Part shown: in pieces, positions 46,388 through 55,614 of the stretch
Position numbering within the stretch: the stretch's first letter is position 1
Layout of the letters: the number at the start of each line of letters is the position of its first letter
Assembly (NCBI GenBank): GCA_910579865.1
Contig: CAJTXA010000015.1
Location: 17,522-81,521, forward strand
Reading direction: 5' to 3'
Source of the DNA: an uncultured Lachnospiraceae bacterium
GTDB lineage: Bacteria > Bacillota > Clostridia > Lachnospirales > Lachnospiraceae
DNA: 64,000 nt
Program-made: the position numbers and the translations under genes
The notes under the pieces: model-generated
Databases searched by the model: none
The model's input: only the letters and a program-made list of their open reading frames with translations
Told to the model about the DNA's origin: nothing

Positions 46388-48718
46388 ATGGGAAGCAAGA
46401 TGAAAGATAGAATGACAAAATTAAAAAAATTTCAATATAAATATAGAATCTTTTTTTATTTGATCTTTTTGACCTTTATCCCTCTAATTATCTTGGGAGG
46501 ATATTCTTATTATAATTATTTAAATGAATCTGCTCTTAGGATTTATACTTCTATGGAAGCAGTTGTAGAACAGACAGCTTCTCGAATTGATACGGTACTT
46601 GGCAATATGAAGCGATATTATACAGCAGAAGTTTTAGATGAAGAGATTGCTTGGCTTTTAGAGGCAGATCTGGATTATTCTTATTATTCTTATATACGGG
46701 GGGGTATTTCTGCTCTCTCTGGAGAGTCGATGGTATCTGATTACGTTTCAGGATATTCCTTTGTAAATTTTAAAAATGACTGGGTACTTAGCAATATGGG
46801 TATGTATCCTTATTTGCTTGTGAAAAATAAGGATTTGGTGGAAAGTTTATATTCTTATAAAACAGATTTTATTGAACGAAGTTTTTGGAATTATAATTGG
46901 GCACCAGAGGAGGGAACAAAGTTTAAAAGCAGAGAATGGGTACAGATGGATGGATTAGTGTTAGTGTATAAATTACCGGTTAGTAGTGCAAAAACACATG
47001 CAATGATGATTATTAAGGTGAATATGGAGAAATTATTTGCCCTAATGCGTGAAAATCTTGCAAATGGTAATATTATGGTTTTTGATGGGGATGGCGAATT
47101 GATTTATACAACAGATAAAGAGGTGGCAAAACAGATTTTGGATTTTCAGAGTACTGGGAGTTTGAAGGGAAAAAATCAGGTTCGTTTGGCAGATAAAAAG
47201 ATTTATGTAATTGCAGAAGCAAGTTCAAAACAATTGGATTGGACTTATGTGATTAGTTATAATTGGAATACAGTACAAAATGAGGCAAGAAGTATTTTAT
47301 CAATTACTGGATGTTTATTGTTACTTGGAGTATTTGCAGTTTTTGTAGTAGTTTTGATTACACGAAAGCTTTATGAACCAGTGTCTTCTCTTGCAAATCA
47401 TGTTGGATTTGGAGCAGAGGCAGAAACACGCTCGAAAAATGAATTGGAATATATTGCGGATAAAATCGATATTTTGGTGGACGCAAATGTAAATATGGAG
47501 CGATTGATGTTAGAACAGAGGGAACAGCTAACAGAGTTATTTTTATTGCATTTGCTCAATGGTGATATCAGTGGGGAACAGATTACAGCATATCGGGAAC
47601 AGCTTCATATATCTGTGTATAGGAATTATTTATTAGGAGCAATTATTTTTAAGTCATTCGATCAGAAAGAAGTTTATGATGAGGCTAGACAAGATGCACT
47701 TCGTTTGGCTGTTATGGAGCATATGCCAGAGAAAATTCGTTTACAATTAATGATGGCTCCTGTTTGTAATGCAAAAGCAATTATTGTAGTATTTGGTGGA
47801 GAGGAGCAAAATCTGGATGAAAAAGTATTGGATTTTTATGAAAATTTCAAAGAATTTGTTACAGAACAGTATCAAATGATAGTGTCTATGGGGGTTAGTA
47901 GTTTATGCAGTAATTTTTCTAATTTTCGAGAAGCTTATCGGGAAAGTATAGAGGCTGTAAAAAATAATGAAATGATGGCTGCGGAAGGAATATGGGACCA
48001 TGTAGGTATAATGTTTCATGCAGATATTAAAAGGGAAGAAAATAATCAAATTTATACCTATAATAAATTATTAGAGAAACAGATAAAAGAGGCAGTAGAT
48101 AATGGGAATAAAGAAGAGGCATTTCAATTGGCAGATGTTTTTATAGATTTTCTTTTAGAGAAAAAGATACCACAGGGAGAAAGTACACTTTATATACAAA
48201 GGATGATTGTGGCTCTGATTTTGGTAGCAACAGATGCCGGATTACAGACAAACAGAATTTTTCAGGATGGTGTTAGTGTATTATTTCAAAAATCTACAAT
48301 GCTATATGATATAGATAAGATTCGAAGTTTTTTAAAGTATAAGGTGATTACACCTATAGTAGAGGAGTTAGAAGACTATCGAACAAGCAAGTCTTCTGAA
48401 ATTATGATGAAGATCCAAAGGTTAGTGGAAGAACATGGCGGTAATTTGACATTGACCGAGTGTGCAGATGCATTGGGATATCATCCAACTTATCTTTGGA
48501 AGGTTATTAAGATGGAAAAAAATACGACATTTAGTGACTATGTAGCAGAACATCGTCTTCAGGAGGCAAAACGATTGCTGCTAGAAACAAAAATGACAGT
48601 AAATGATATAGCGATTAAGTTAAATTACACCAATGCACAGAACTTTATTCGATTTTTTAGCAAATTAGAGGGAGAGACACCAGGAAAATATCGTCAAACA
48701 CATAAAAAAAATCAATAA
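46388..48718 (+). CDS. Membrane-anchored AraC-family regulator, YesS type
   Basis: 776 residues: N-terminal helix near 22-42, an extracellular Cache-like region to about 300, a second helix near 312-332, a middle GGDEF-less cytoplasmic region, then a C-terminal AraC double helix-turn-helix (about 675-770) with ADALGYHPTYLWKVIKMEKN and YTNAQNFIRFFSKLEGETPGKYR. It is a one-component sensor that binds DNA from the membrane, like B. subtilis YesS and YtdP. It precedes an LplB/YtcP/LplA-type transporter and a PL11 lyase, so it likely controls them. ATG 46388 has AAGGTG upstream; upstream TTG or a nearby GTG are alternatives. Confidence 0.9.
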   Translation: MGSKMKDRMTKLKKFQYKYRIFFYLIFLTFIPLIILGGYSYYNYLNESALRIYTSMEAVVEQTASRIDTVLGNMKRYYTAEVLDEEIAWLLEADLDYSYYSYIRGGISALSGESMVSDYVSGYSFVNFKNDWVLSNMGMYPYLLVKNKDLVESLYSYKTDFIERSFWNYNWAPEEGTKFKSREWVQMDGLVLVYKLPVSSAKTHAMMIIKVNMEKLFALMRENLANGNIMVFDGDGELIYTTDKEVAKQILDFQSTGSLKGKNQVRLADKKIYVIAEASSKQLDWTYVISYNWNTVQNEARSILSITGCLLLLGVFAVFVVVLITRKLYEPVSSLANHVGFGAEAETRSKNELEYIADKIDILVDANVNMERLMLEQREQLTELFLLHLLNGDISGEQITAYREQLHISVYRNYLLGAIIFKSFDQKEVYDEARQDALRLAVMEHMPEKIRLQLMMAPVCNAKAIIVVFGGEEQNLDEKVLDFYENFKEFVTEQYQMIVSMGVSSLCSNFSNFREAYRESIEAVKNNEMMAAEGIWDHVGIMFHADIKREENNQIYTYNKLLEKQIKEAVDNGNKEEAFQLADVFIDFLLEKKIPQGESTLYIQRMIVALILVATDAGLQTNRIFQDGVSVLFQKSTMLYDIDKIRSFLKYKVITPIVEELEDYRTSKSSEIMMKIQRLVEEHGGNLTLTECADALGYHPTYLWKVIKMEKNTTFSDYVAEHRLQEAKRLLLETKMTVNDIAIKLNYTNAQNFIRFFSKLEGETPGKYRQTHKKNQ

Positions 48719-48869
48719 TCACTTGCTTATTTTAGAAAAAAATTTGTAGATATAATGATAATGAATAGAAATTTTTCACAAAAATAATAAAAAGTTTATG
48801 TTAAAATTGTTGAAACTTTTTTATAGGAAAGATATTGAGTATTGATGTAATTGCATCCATATGGTATTC

Positions 48870-48925
48870 TTGCACTAACGGAATGTAAAATTATAACTTG
48901 ATCAAGTGCAAAATGCATAATTCCG
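48870..48925 (+). promoter_or_regulatory. Nested inverted repeats upstream of the pectin-oligomer transporter
   Basis: Three features overlap. TTGCACT (48870-48876) is complementary to AGTGCAA (48905-48911). CGGAAT (48879-48884) is complementary to ATTCCG (48920-48925). ACTTGATCAAGT (48896-48907) is a perfect 12-bp palindrome. The first two pairings interlock, so RNA could form a pseudoknot or switch between two stems. On DNA they may be AraC-type operators. The region sits 29-84 bases before the permease gene. A weak promoter TTGAAA-17-TATTGA lies at 48810-48838. Confidence 0.45.
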
Positions 48926-48953
48926 ATAAAGCAGAAGAAAGAGGAGGGCAATT

Positions 48954-49922
48954 ATGAGCAAGAAGAAAAATGCAATTTCATCAGAAGCGCTTGAAATTCT
49001 TTCCAGAGAGGATAAAAAGAAATCTTTCGCAAAGTATGTTAAACAGCATAAATGGCTCTATGTGATGTTACTTCCAGGACTTATTTATTTTATTGTATTT
49101 CGCTACATACCAATGTTTGGTATTGTGATAGCATTTCAGAATTTTAGTCCATTTGTGGGATTTTTCAAAAGTCCATTTGTAGGATTTTTAAATTTTAAGA
49201 ATTTCTTTACTGGTGGAGATTTTTGGATGTTATTGAGTAATACACTTGGTATTTCTTTACTAAGTTTAGTATTGTATTTTCCAGCTCCTATTATTTTATC
49301 TTTATTTTTAAATGAAATTCGGCATGATGGATATAAAAGAACAATTCAAACGTTTATTTATATTCCACATTTTGTATCTTGGGTTATTGTTGCAAGTTTA
49401 ACTTACCAGTTGTTAAATGTAAATGATGGTATTGTTAATATGATTATAAAAGGAATCACAGGGAATACAGTTGATTTGTTAGGAAGTCCAAAGTATTTTA
49501 GAGGTTTGATTATTGGACAGAGTATTTGGAAAGAAACTGGTTATGGTACGATTGTATTTCTTGCTGCATTATCTGGTGTAGATATGCAACTTTACGAGGC
49601 AGCACGTGTAGATGGAGCAGGACGTTGGAGGCTGATGTGGCATATTACATTGCCAACTATTAAGGGAACTGTAATTATGATGTTGATTTTGCGTGTTGGT
49701 TCAATTTTAAATACTGGTTATGAACAGATTTTCCTTATGAGAAATGAATTAAATGTATCAAAAGCAGAGGTATTTGATACATATGTCTATGTTAAAGGTA
49801 TTAAAAATGCACAATATTCCTTTAGTCAGGCAGCAGGATTATTTAAATCAGTAGTTGGTATGATTATGGTACTTGGTGCAAACTGGATTGCAAAAAAGGC
49901 CGGTGAATCTGGTATTTATTAG
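48954..49922 (+). CDS. ABC transporter permease, LplB/YtcO family
   Basis: 322 residues with a charged cytoplasmic N-terminus and about six membrane helices. The BPD_transp_1 EAA loop reads YEAARVDGAGRWRLMWHITLPTI. Members of this branch import di- and oligosaccharides, often pectin-derived. ATG 48954 follows GAGGAGGG. Partner permease follows 18 bases on. Confidence 0.93.
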   Translation: MSKKKNAISSEALEILSREDKKKSFAKYVKQHKWLYVMLLPGLIYFIVFRYIPMFGIVIAFQNFSPFVGFFKSPFVGFLNFKNFFTGGDFWMLLSNTLGISLLSLVLYFPAPIILSLFLNEIRHDGYKRTIQTFIYIPHFVSWVIVASLTYQLLNVNDGIVNMIIKGITGNTVDLLGSPKYFRGLIIGQSIWKETGYGTIVFLAALSGVDMQLYEAARVDGAGRWRLMWHITLPTIKGTVIMMLILRVGSILNTGYEQIFLMRNELNVSKAEVFDTYVYVKGIKNAQYSFSQAAGLFKSVVGMIMVLGANWIAKKAGESGIY

Positions 49923-49940
49923 AAAGGAGGGAGGTTTCCT

Positions 49941-50846
49941 ATGGCAGAAGTGAAAACAACAAGAGAGAATCGAATTAAAAAAAGTACTGGAGACAAAATT
50001 ACAGATGTCATTATCTATTTTGGAATCGGGTTAGTTGGACTTTGCACATTACTTCCTTTCCTTTATGTAATTGCAGGTTCCTTTGCAACAGAGAAAGAAT
50101 TGACAGAACGAGCATTTTTTATTATACCACGAGAATTTTCTCTTAATTCTTATAATTATATTGTACAAACAGGTGATATTTTTAAAGGTCTAAAAAATTC
50201 TATTTATTTAACTGTAGTTGGTACAATAATTAATATGTTTTTTACTACTACATTTGCATATCCACTTTCGAAGTCTTATATGAAAGGAAGAAATGCATTA
50301 TTAAATATGGTAATTGTAACGATGTTGTTTTCTGGTGGTATGATTCCATCCTTTTTGTGGATTCAGAGCCTTGGGCTTTATAACTCTTATTGGGCACTGA
50401 TTTTACCTGGAGCGATTAGTCCTTTCAATATGATTATTGTAAAGAATTTCTTTCAAGAGCTTCCAGCCGAATTAGATGAGGCTGCACGAATTGATGGTTG
50501 TACTGATATTGGAATTTTTGCTAAAATTGTAATTCCGCTTTCAAAACCAGTAATTGCTTCTATTTCTTTGTTTTATGCAGTTGGATATTGGAATGATTAC
50601 TTTAATGCAATGATTTATTTAAGTGATAGCCGCAAAGAAACAGTTCAAATTGTATTGCGTCGTATTGTATTGCTGGCTGGGGGAATAAATGCAGATGCTT
50701 TTGATTATGAATCAAATGGGGTTCCACCAGATAAAGCAGTAAAGATGGCAGCTACTGTAATTGCTACTTTACCAATTTTAATTGTATATCCATTTGTTCA
50801 GAAGTATTTTACAAAGGGTGTTATGGTTGGGGCAGTAAAAGGGTAA
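49941..50846 (+). CDS. ABC transporter permease, YtcP/LplC family
   Basis: 301 residues, six helices; EAA loop LDEAARIDGCTDIGIFAKIVIPLSKP. It forms the channel with the preceding permease. The locus has no ATPase gene, as is common when a shared MsmX-like ATPase is encoded elsewhere. Confidence 0.93.
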   Translation: MAEVKTTRENRIKKSTGDKITDVIIYFGIGLVGLCTLLPFLYVIAGSFATEKELTERAFFIIPREFSLNSYNYIVQTGDIFKGLKNSIYLTVVGTIINMFFTTTFAYPLSKSYMKGRNALLNMVIVTMLFSGGMIPSFLWIQSLGLYNSYWALILPGAISPFNMIIVKNFFQELPAELDEAARIDGCTDIGIFAKIVIPLSKPVIASISLFYAVGYWNDYFNAMIYLSDSRKETVQIVLRRIVLLAGGINADAFDYESNGVPPDKAVKMAATVIATLPILIVYPFVQKYFTKGVMVGAVKG

Positions 50847-50863
50847 TAAGACAAATAAAAAAG

Positions 50864-50921
50864 GTAACAAGTTTTGGTGAATTTTTATCATTAAAAAAGC
50901 CAAAATTTAATATATTGTTAC
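50864..50921 (+). promoter_or_regulatory. Intergenic stem-loop between permease and binding-protein genes
   Basis: GTAACAA (50864-50870) pairs with TTGTTAC (50915-50921), and TTTTGG with CCAAAA inside it. It lacks a T-run. Such stem-loops often protect or end part of a transcript so that the binding protein is made in larger amount than the permease. Confidence 0.5.
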
Positions 50922-50980
50922 ATTAAAATTAGAGAGTCAGTTTGACATCTGAGTAGTATCTAAATGATAGGAGGATCATT

Positions 50981-52609
50981 ATGAAGAGAAAAAAGATAAG
51001 AAGAGTAACAGCAATTGCATTGGCAACAGCTATGCTTGCTAGTATGACAGCTTGTGGTGGAGATAATAATTCAAATCAAACTACGCCTGCTGCTACTACA
51101 ACAAGTAATTCTGCTGGAACAACGGCTTCCAATGATAATACAACAACAACACAAGCCGAAAATAAAGAAAAAGCAGAAATTACGTTTATGACAATTGATT
51201 TTGAAGGGAATCCATTAAGTGAAGGAGCTTCGATTCCTTATGCAGAAGAATGTCTGGCTTTAATGGAAGATTATACAAATACAAAAGTTGATTTTACATG
51301 GGTTGCAAATGATGTTTTAGAGGAAAAGGTAACTTTAGCATTGGCAAATCCAAAAGAAATGCCAATGATTATGGCAGTTGGTGAAATTACAGGTGCAATT
51401 ATTAGTGCAGCAAATGCAGGAGCTTTTATAGATTTGAATAATTATATGTTTGACTCTGCAAAATATCCAAATCTTTCTCAGGCAAATCCAAATGTGTGCC
51501 AGTCACTTACAGTAGGTGGAAAATTAATTGGTGTTTATCGTGCAAGAGTAGTTGGACGTTATGGAATCGCATATCGTGCAGACTGGGCAGAAAAATTGGG
51601 ATTAGATGAACCAAAGACAATTGATGATATGTATGAGATGATGTCACAGTTTACTTATGGAGATCCAGATGGAAATGAACAGGATGATACATATGGTCTT
51701 GCACTTTGCCAATATACAGGACCATTTGATATTATGCAGACTTGGTTTGGAGTTGGAAATAAATGGGCCGAGCAAGATGGAAAATTGATTCCAGTTCATA
51801 TGCAACCAGAATATAAAGAGGCGCTTGATTGGTTTAAAAAGATGTATGATGATGGTTTAGTATATAAAGATTGGGCAGTTCGTGGTAGTGATCAATGGGA
51901 AGATAATGTAAAGAACGGAGAATGTGGAATTTTTATTGATACAACAGATGGTGGTAGAAGAATCTGGGATTACTTTGTAAATAATAGTATTCCATCTGTT
52001 ATAGAAGGACAAGAAACCGCTTCTATGAATTTGATTGGTACAATTAATGATAAGACATTAGCTACTACTGGATATAACGGAATGTTTGTATTAAGTGCTT
52101 CTACTTGTAATACAGATGAAAAGATAGAGGATTGCCTGCATTTCCTTGACAAAATGTGTGATGATGAAATGTTAGTGCTTTCTGCTTGGGGATTACAGGA
52201 TGTTCATTGGAAGTTAGATGAGAATGGGTATTTGGTGGATATTAAAGATCCTACAGATGCAAATGCAGCAAAGGCATATCAGGCTCTGAACCAGACAGTT
52301 GCTTATATTCCAAATACTGCTCAGACTTCTCCTATTAAAGAAGAAAATGAACGAACACAGAGAATGAATCAGGTACGTGAAGAAAATATTCCTTATGCAG
52401 TATTTAATCCAGCAAATGCTTATTTGATTAATTCATCTACTTATTCTTTAAGCGGAGCTACTTTGGATCAGATACTTTCTCAGGCAAGAACACAGTATAT
52501 CTGTGGACAGATTGATGAAGCTGGTTTGCAGCAGGCATGGGATACTTGGTTATCTACTGGTGGACAGGCTTTAATTGATGAAGTAAATGAACAATATAAG
52601 TCTAATTAA
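50981..52609 (+). CDS. ABC transporter substrate-binding lipoprotein, LplA family
   Basis: 542 residues with signal peptide and lipobox TAC (MTACGGD), a Thr/Asn-rich linker, then a family 1 extracellular solute-binding fold with ITFMTIDFEGNPLSEG, KMYDDGLVYKDWAVRG. Its length is typical of LplA-type proteins, and larger than usual monosaccharide binders, fitting oligosaccharide ligands. ATG 50981 has AGGAGG. The PL11 lyase follows. Confidence 0.92.
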   Translation: MKRKKIRRVTAIALATAMLASMTACGGDNNSNQTTPAATTTSNSAGTTASNDNTTTTQAENKEKAEITFMTIDFEGNPLSEGASIPYAEECLALMEDYTNTKVDFTWVANDVLEEKVTLALANPKEMPMIMAVGEITGAIISAANAGAFIDLNNYMFDSAKYPNLSQANPNVCQSLTVGGKLIGVYRARVVGRYGIAYRADWAEKLGLDEPKTIDDMYEMMSQFTYGDPDGNEQDDTYGLALCQYTGPFDIMQTWFGVGNKWAEQDGKLIPVHMQPEYKEALDWFKKMYDDGLVYKDWAVRGSDQWEDNVKNGECGIFIDTTDGGRRIWDYFVNNSIPSVIEGQETASMNLIGTINDKTLATTGYNGMFVLSASTCNTDEKIEDCLHFLDKMCDDEMLVLSAWGLQDVHWKLDENGYLVDIKDPTDANAAKAYQALNQTVAYIPNTAQTSPIKEENERTQRMNQVREENIPYAVFNPANAYLINSSTYSLSGATLDQILSQARTQYICGQIDEAGLQQAWDTWLSTGGQALIDEVNEQYKSN

Positions 52610-52649
52610 AAAATAGTTGGACGATTTGTTGTAAATGTTGAGAAAGTAA

Positions 52650-52678
52650 GAGGCTGTCATACGGCAGCCTCTTTTTTT
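52650..52678 (+). terminator. Terminator after the binding-protein gene
   Basis: GAGGCTG (52650-52656) pairs with CAGCCTC (52665-52671), followed by TTTTTTT. Read-through would be needed to reach the lyase from the transporter promoter. Confidence 0.85.
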
Positions 52679-52738
52679 GAATAATTTTTTCTCATTGTTT
52701 AAAAAGCAATAAAATAGAGAAACATTTGAGGTGGAAAA

Positions 52739-55174
52739 ATGATAAATTTGCAGATAGCAGAAATAACAGATCATAGTGTAAAAATAGTATGGGATAAGGT
52801 AGAAGATGCTTTTGTTTATAAAGTATTTTGGGCAGATAAAAACCTTTCTAGTACAAAGTTTATTAAGATTAGAGAGACAACAGAGCAAGAGTATCTTTTG
52901 CAGAAAGCAACTCATGTACCACATTATTTTAAAGTAGTTTGTGAAAAAACAGATGGAACAGAAGAAGTAAGTGAAGTTTTAAAAAGTCCAGTGAAGAAAG
53001 TTTTTTATGAACAGCTTGAAAAACTAAATCGAGGACTGATTGCAGTGAAGGCAAAAACAGGTATTTTTCTTGGATGGAGATTGTTATTAGAGGAAGTAGA
53101 TGGATATTCTAAGACAGGTATGACAGGAGCAGATTTTATCGTATTTAGGAATGGAAAAAAGATTGCTGTAGTGACAGACAGTACCAATTATATAGATACA
53201 GAAGGAACAATGGAGGATTTTTATTCGATTGCGGTCGTTTGGAATGGAATTGAGTCAGAGCCTTGTAATCCAGTACAAGCCTGGAAGACAGGAAAGAATT
53301 ATATAGATATTCCTATGCAGATTCCAGAGGGAGGAGTTACACCTGCCGGCGAGAATTATAACTATCAAATTAATGATATGAGTGTAGGAGATGTAGATGG
53401 GGATGGAGAATATGAGTATATTGTAAAATGGGATCCAAGCAATTCTCATGATGTTTCCATTAAGGGATATACAGGAAAATGTTTTATCGATTGTTATCGA
53501 TTAGATGGTACTTTACTTTGGCGATTGGATATGGGAATTAATATTCGAGCAGGTGCCCATTATACACAATTTATGGTGTATGATTTTGATGGAGATGGAA
53601 AAGCGGAGATGTCAGTAAAGACAGCACCTGGAACAAAAATGACAATTTACAATTTAGATGGTTCTATCAAATCAGAAACTTATATTACGATGCCAGAGAA
53701 AGATTTGAAAAAAGGTTATACTCATTTGGATAATTATGTGTGTAGTGCAGAGGACTATTATAAACACTTGGTAGAGGTATTTTTGAATTGGACAGAACAT
53801 AAAGAAGTAAAGAATGGACACTGGCCTAAAACGTTGGAGGAGTGTTTTGGAATAGAAAGGAAATATTCTTATCCTTTGAATAAAAATGATGCACAAGAAT
53901 TGGCAGATTATTTTATTTCTGTATATGCACCTTCTCGAAGTAAAAAAAATCAATTGGATCAATTTGAAGGATTTATTTATAAAGGGCCAGAATATTTGAC
54001 TATGTTTGCTGGAGACGGACAAGAATTAGAGACAATTCCTTTTAAATTTGATCGGGTGGACGATGGATTACTTTGGGGAGATTATGCAATGGAACGAATT
54101 GAACCATGTAATCGTGTTGATCGGTTTTTATCTGGAGTAGCCTATTTGGATGGAGAACATCCTTCTTTATTAATTTGTCGTGGATATTATACTAGGACTA
54201 CAATAGTAGCATATGATTTTATAAATGGAACACATGTGGAACGTTTTGCAATTGACAGTGGGTTTGTACCTATGAATAATCCATTTCGAGATAATGCACA
54301 TATTGCAAAAGGAAGTGATCCAATTTATGGAGAATTGGCAGGACAAGGAAATCACAGTCTTTCTACTGCAGATGTAGATGGGGATGGGTGCCAAGAAATT
54401 ATTTATGGTGCGGCTGTAATTGATCATGATGGAAGTTTGCTTTATTCTAGTTATGGTTATCTTCCAGATGGAAAAACTTATATGAAATTTGGACATGGGG
54501 ATGCGATGCATGTAGCAAATATTGATCCTGATCGACCTGGATTAGAAATTTTTAATGTATTTGAAGGCGCAAAGGAGGCTCCTTATGGATTTGCACTTCG
54601 AAAGGCAGAAACAGGAGAAGTGATTTTTGGAGAGTATGCAGAATGTGATTTAGGGCGTTGTATGATTGGAGATGTAAATCCAACAGTAAGAGGATTACAG
54701 TGCTGGGTAAATACGATGTATTCTTGTACTGGCAAGGAGCTTTCTGATAAGCTGCTTGGTACAAACCAATCAATTCGATGGTCGGCTGATCTTTCTACGC
54801 AGATTTTAGATGGAGTGGATTATCTAAAGGAAAAAGCGATAGGAAGGATTGGGGATAATATACATGGGATTATGTTAGAGCCAGAAGAAACAGCTATGAA
54901 TAATGGAACAAAAGGAAATCCTTGTTTGGTAGCAGATATTTTTGGAGATTTTCGTGAGGAGTTGCTTGTTCGGAAAGCAGATAATAGTGCAGTTCGAATT
55001 TATACAAATATAGATTTAACAAAACATAAATTATTTACTTTTATGCATGATATTATGTATCGAACTTCAATTGCATGGCAGAATAATTGCTATAACCAGC
55101 CAGGATATACAAAATTTTACTATGCGTCTGATATGGACTGGGCATATGTATTACCTTCATTGGCTAAAGATTAA
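52739..55174 (+). CDS. Rhamnogalacturonan lyase, PL11 family, cytoplasmic
   Basis: 811 residues. It starts with a fibronectin-like domain (about 1-80) and continues with the PL11 beta-propeller. Calcium-type loops DVDGDGEYE, DFDGDGKAEM and DVDGDGCQEI are present, as is the family segment INIRAGAHYTQFMVYDFDGDGKAE. It cleaves the rhamnose-galacturonate backbone of pectin. No signal peptide is present, so it should act on imported oligomers inside the cell, similar to B. subtilis YesX and not the secreted YesW. GAGGTGG precedes ATG 52739. Confidence 0.92.
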   Translation: MINLQIAEITDHSVKIVWDKVEDAFVYKVFWADKNLSSTKFIKIRETTEQEYLLQKATHVPHYFKVVCEKTDGTEEVSEVLKSPVKKVFYEQLEKLNRGLIAVKAKTGIFLGWRLLLEEVDGYSKTGMTGADFIVFRNGKKIAVVTDSTNYIDTEGTMEDFYSIAVVWNGIESEPCNPVQAWKTGKNYIDIPMQIPEGGVTPAGENYNYQINDMSVGDVDGDGEYEYIVKWDPSNSHDVSIKGYTGKCFIDCYRLDGTLLWRLDMGINIRAGAHYTQFMVYDFDGDGKAEMSVKTAPGTKMTIYNLDGSIKSETYITMPEKDLKKGYTHLDNYVCSAEDYYKHLVEVFLNWTEHKEVKNGHWPKTLEECFGIERKYSYPLNKNDAQELADYFISVYAPSRSKKNQLDQFEGFIYKGPEYLTMFAGDGQELETIPFKFDRVDDGLLWGDYAMERIEPCNRVDRFLSGVAYLDGEHPSLLICRGYYTRTTIVAYDFINGTHVERFAIDSGFVPMNNPFRDNAHIAKGSDPIYGELAGQGNHSLSTADVDGDGCQEIIYGAAVIDHDGSLLYSSYGYLPDGKTYMKFGHGDAMHVANIDPDRPGLEIFNVFEGAKEAPYGFALRKAETGEVIFGEYAECDLGRCMIGDVNPTVRGLQCWVNTMYSCTGKELSDKLLGTNQSIRWSADLSTQILDGVDYLKEKAIGRIGDNIHGIMLEPEETAMNNGTKGNPCLVADIFGDFREELLVRKADNSAVRIYTNIDLTKHKLFTFMHDIMYRTSIAWQNNCYNQPGYTKFYYASDMDWAYVLPSLAKD

Positions 55175-55195
55175 ATCGGAAAAAATTTTATATAG

Positions 55196-55234
55196 AGGGG
55201 CTATTATTTTAAGAAAATAAAAATAATAGCCCCT
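55196..55234. terminator. Terminator hairpin between lyase and HPr-like gene
   Basis: GGGGCTATTATTTT (55197-55210) pairs with AAAATAATAGCCCC (55220-55233), 14 perfect pairs with a 9-base loop. It serves convergent genes. A separate 16-bp palindrome, ATCCAAATATTTGGAT, lies at 55272-55287 just after the HPr-like gene. Confidence 0.65.
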
Positions 55235-55316
55235 ATAAAAATCAATTGATTTTGATTCTCCTTAAAAAATTATCCAAATATTTGGATTGTAACCGCCCCT
55301 TATTCCAAAGTAGTTC

Positions 55317-55568
55317 TTATGTTTGTTCAAATAGTTCTAAAATAGCTTTACTTGCATCTTCTTCATCATTACCAGTAAATACTAATTCTACTTCTTCATC
55401 TCGGCTTAACCGTGTACCAAAAAAATTGACAATACTTTTTAGATTTACTGTTTGTTCTTTTGCATACATCGTAATAGAGGAATTAAAAGAAGAGCATAGT
55501 CTTGCTGTTGCTACAACAAATTCTGGATTTAAAATTTCTTTTCGAATTGTAACTTTTTTAGAAATCAT
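55317..55568 (-). CDS. HPr-fold protein lacking the phosphorylatable histidine
   Basis: 83 residues, the length of HPr. The second half matches HPr: VNLKSIVNFF corresponds to VNAKSIMGVM around regulatory Ser46, and ends EDASKAILELF. At the active site HPr has GLHARP; here it is LNPEFVV, so His15 is missing. It cannot carry phosphate in the PTS as HPr does. It might act like Crh of Bacillus, which also lacks His15, or have another role. The start has a GGGGG RBS. It lies 46 bases after the DUF362 gene and is probably co-transcribed. Confidence 0.8.
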   Translation of the reverse strand: MISKKVTIRKEILNPEFVVATARLCSSFNSSITMYAKEQTVNLKSIVNFFGTRLSRDEEVELVFTGNDEEDASKAILELFEQT

Positions 55569-55614
55569 AATGGAATACCCCCTGTTTTTTTATGGTGTTG
55601 TTATGTATATGAGA

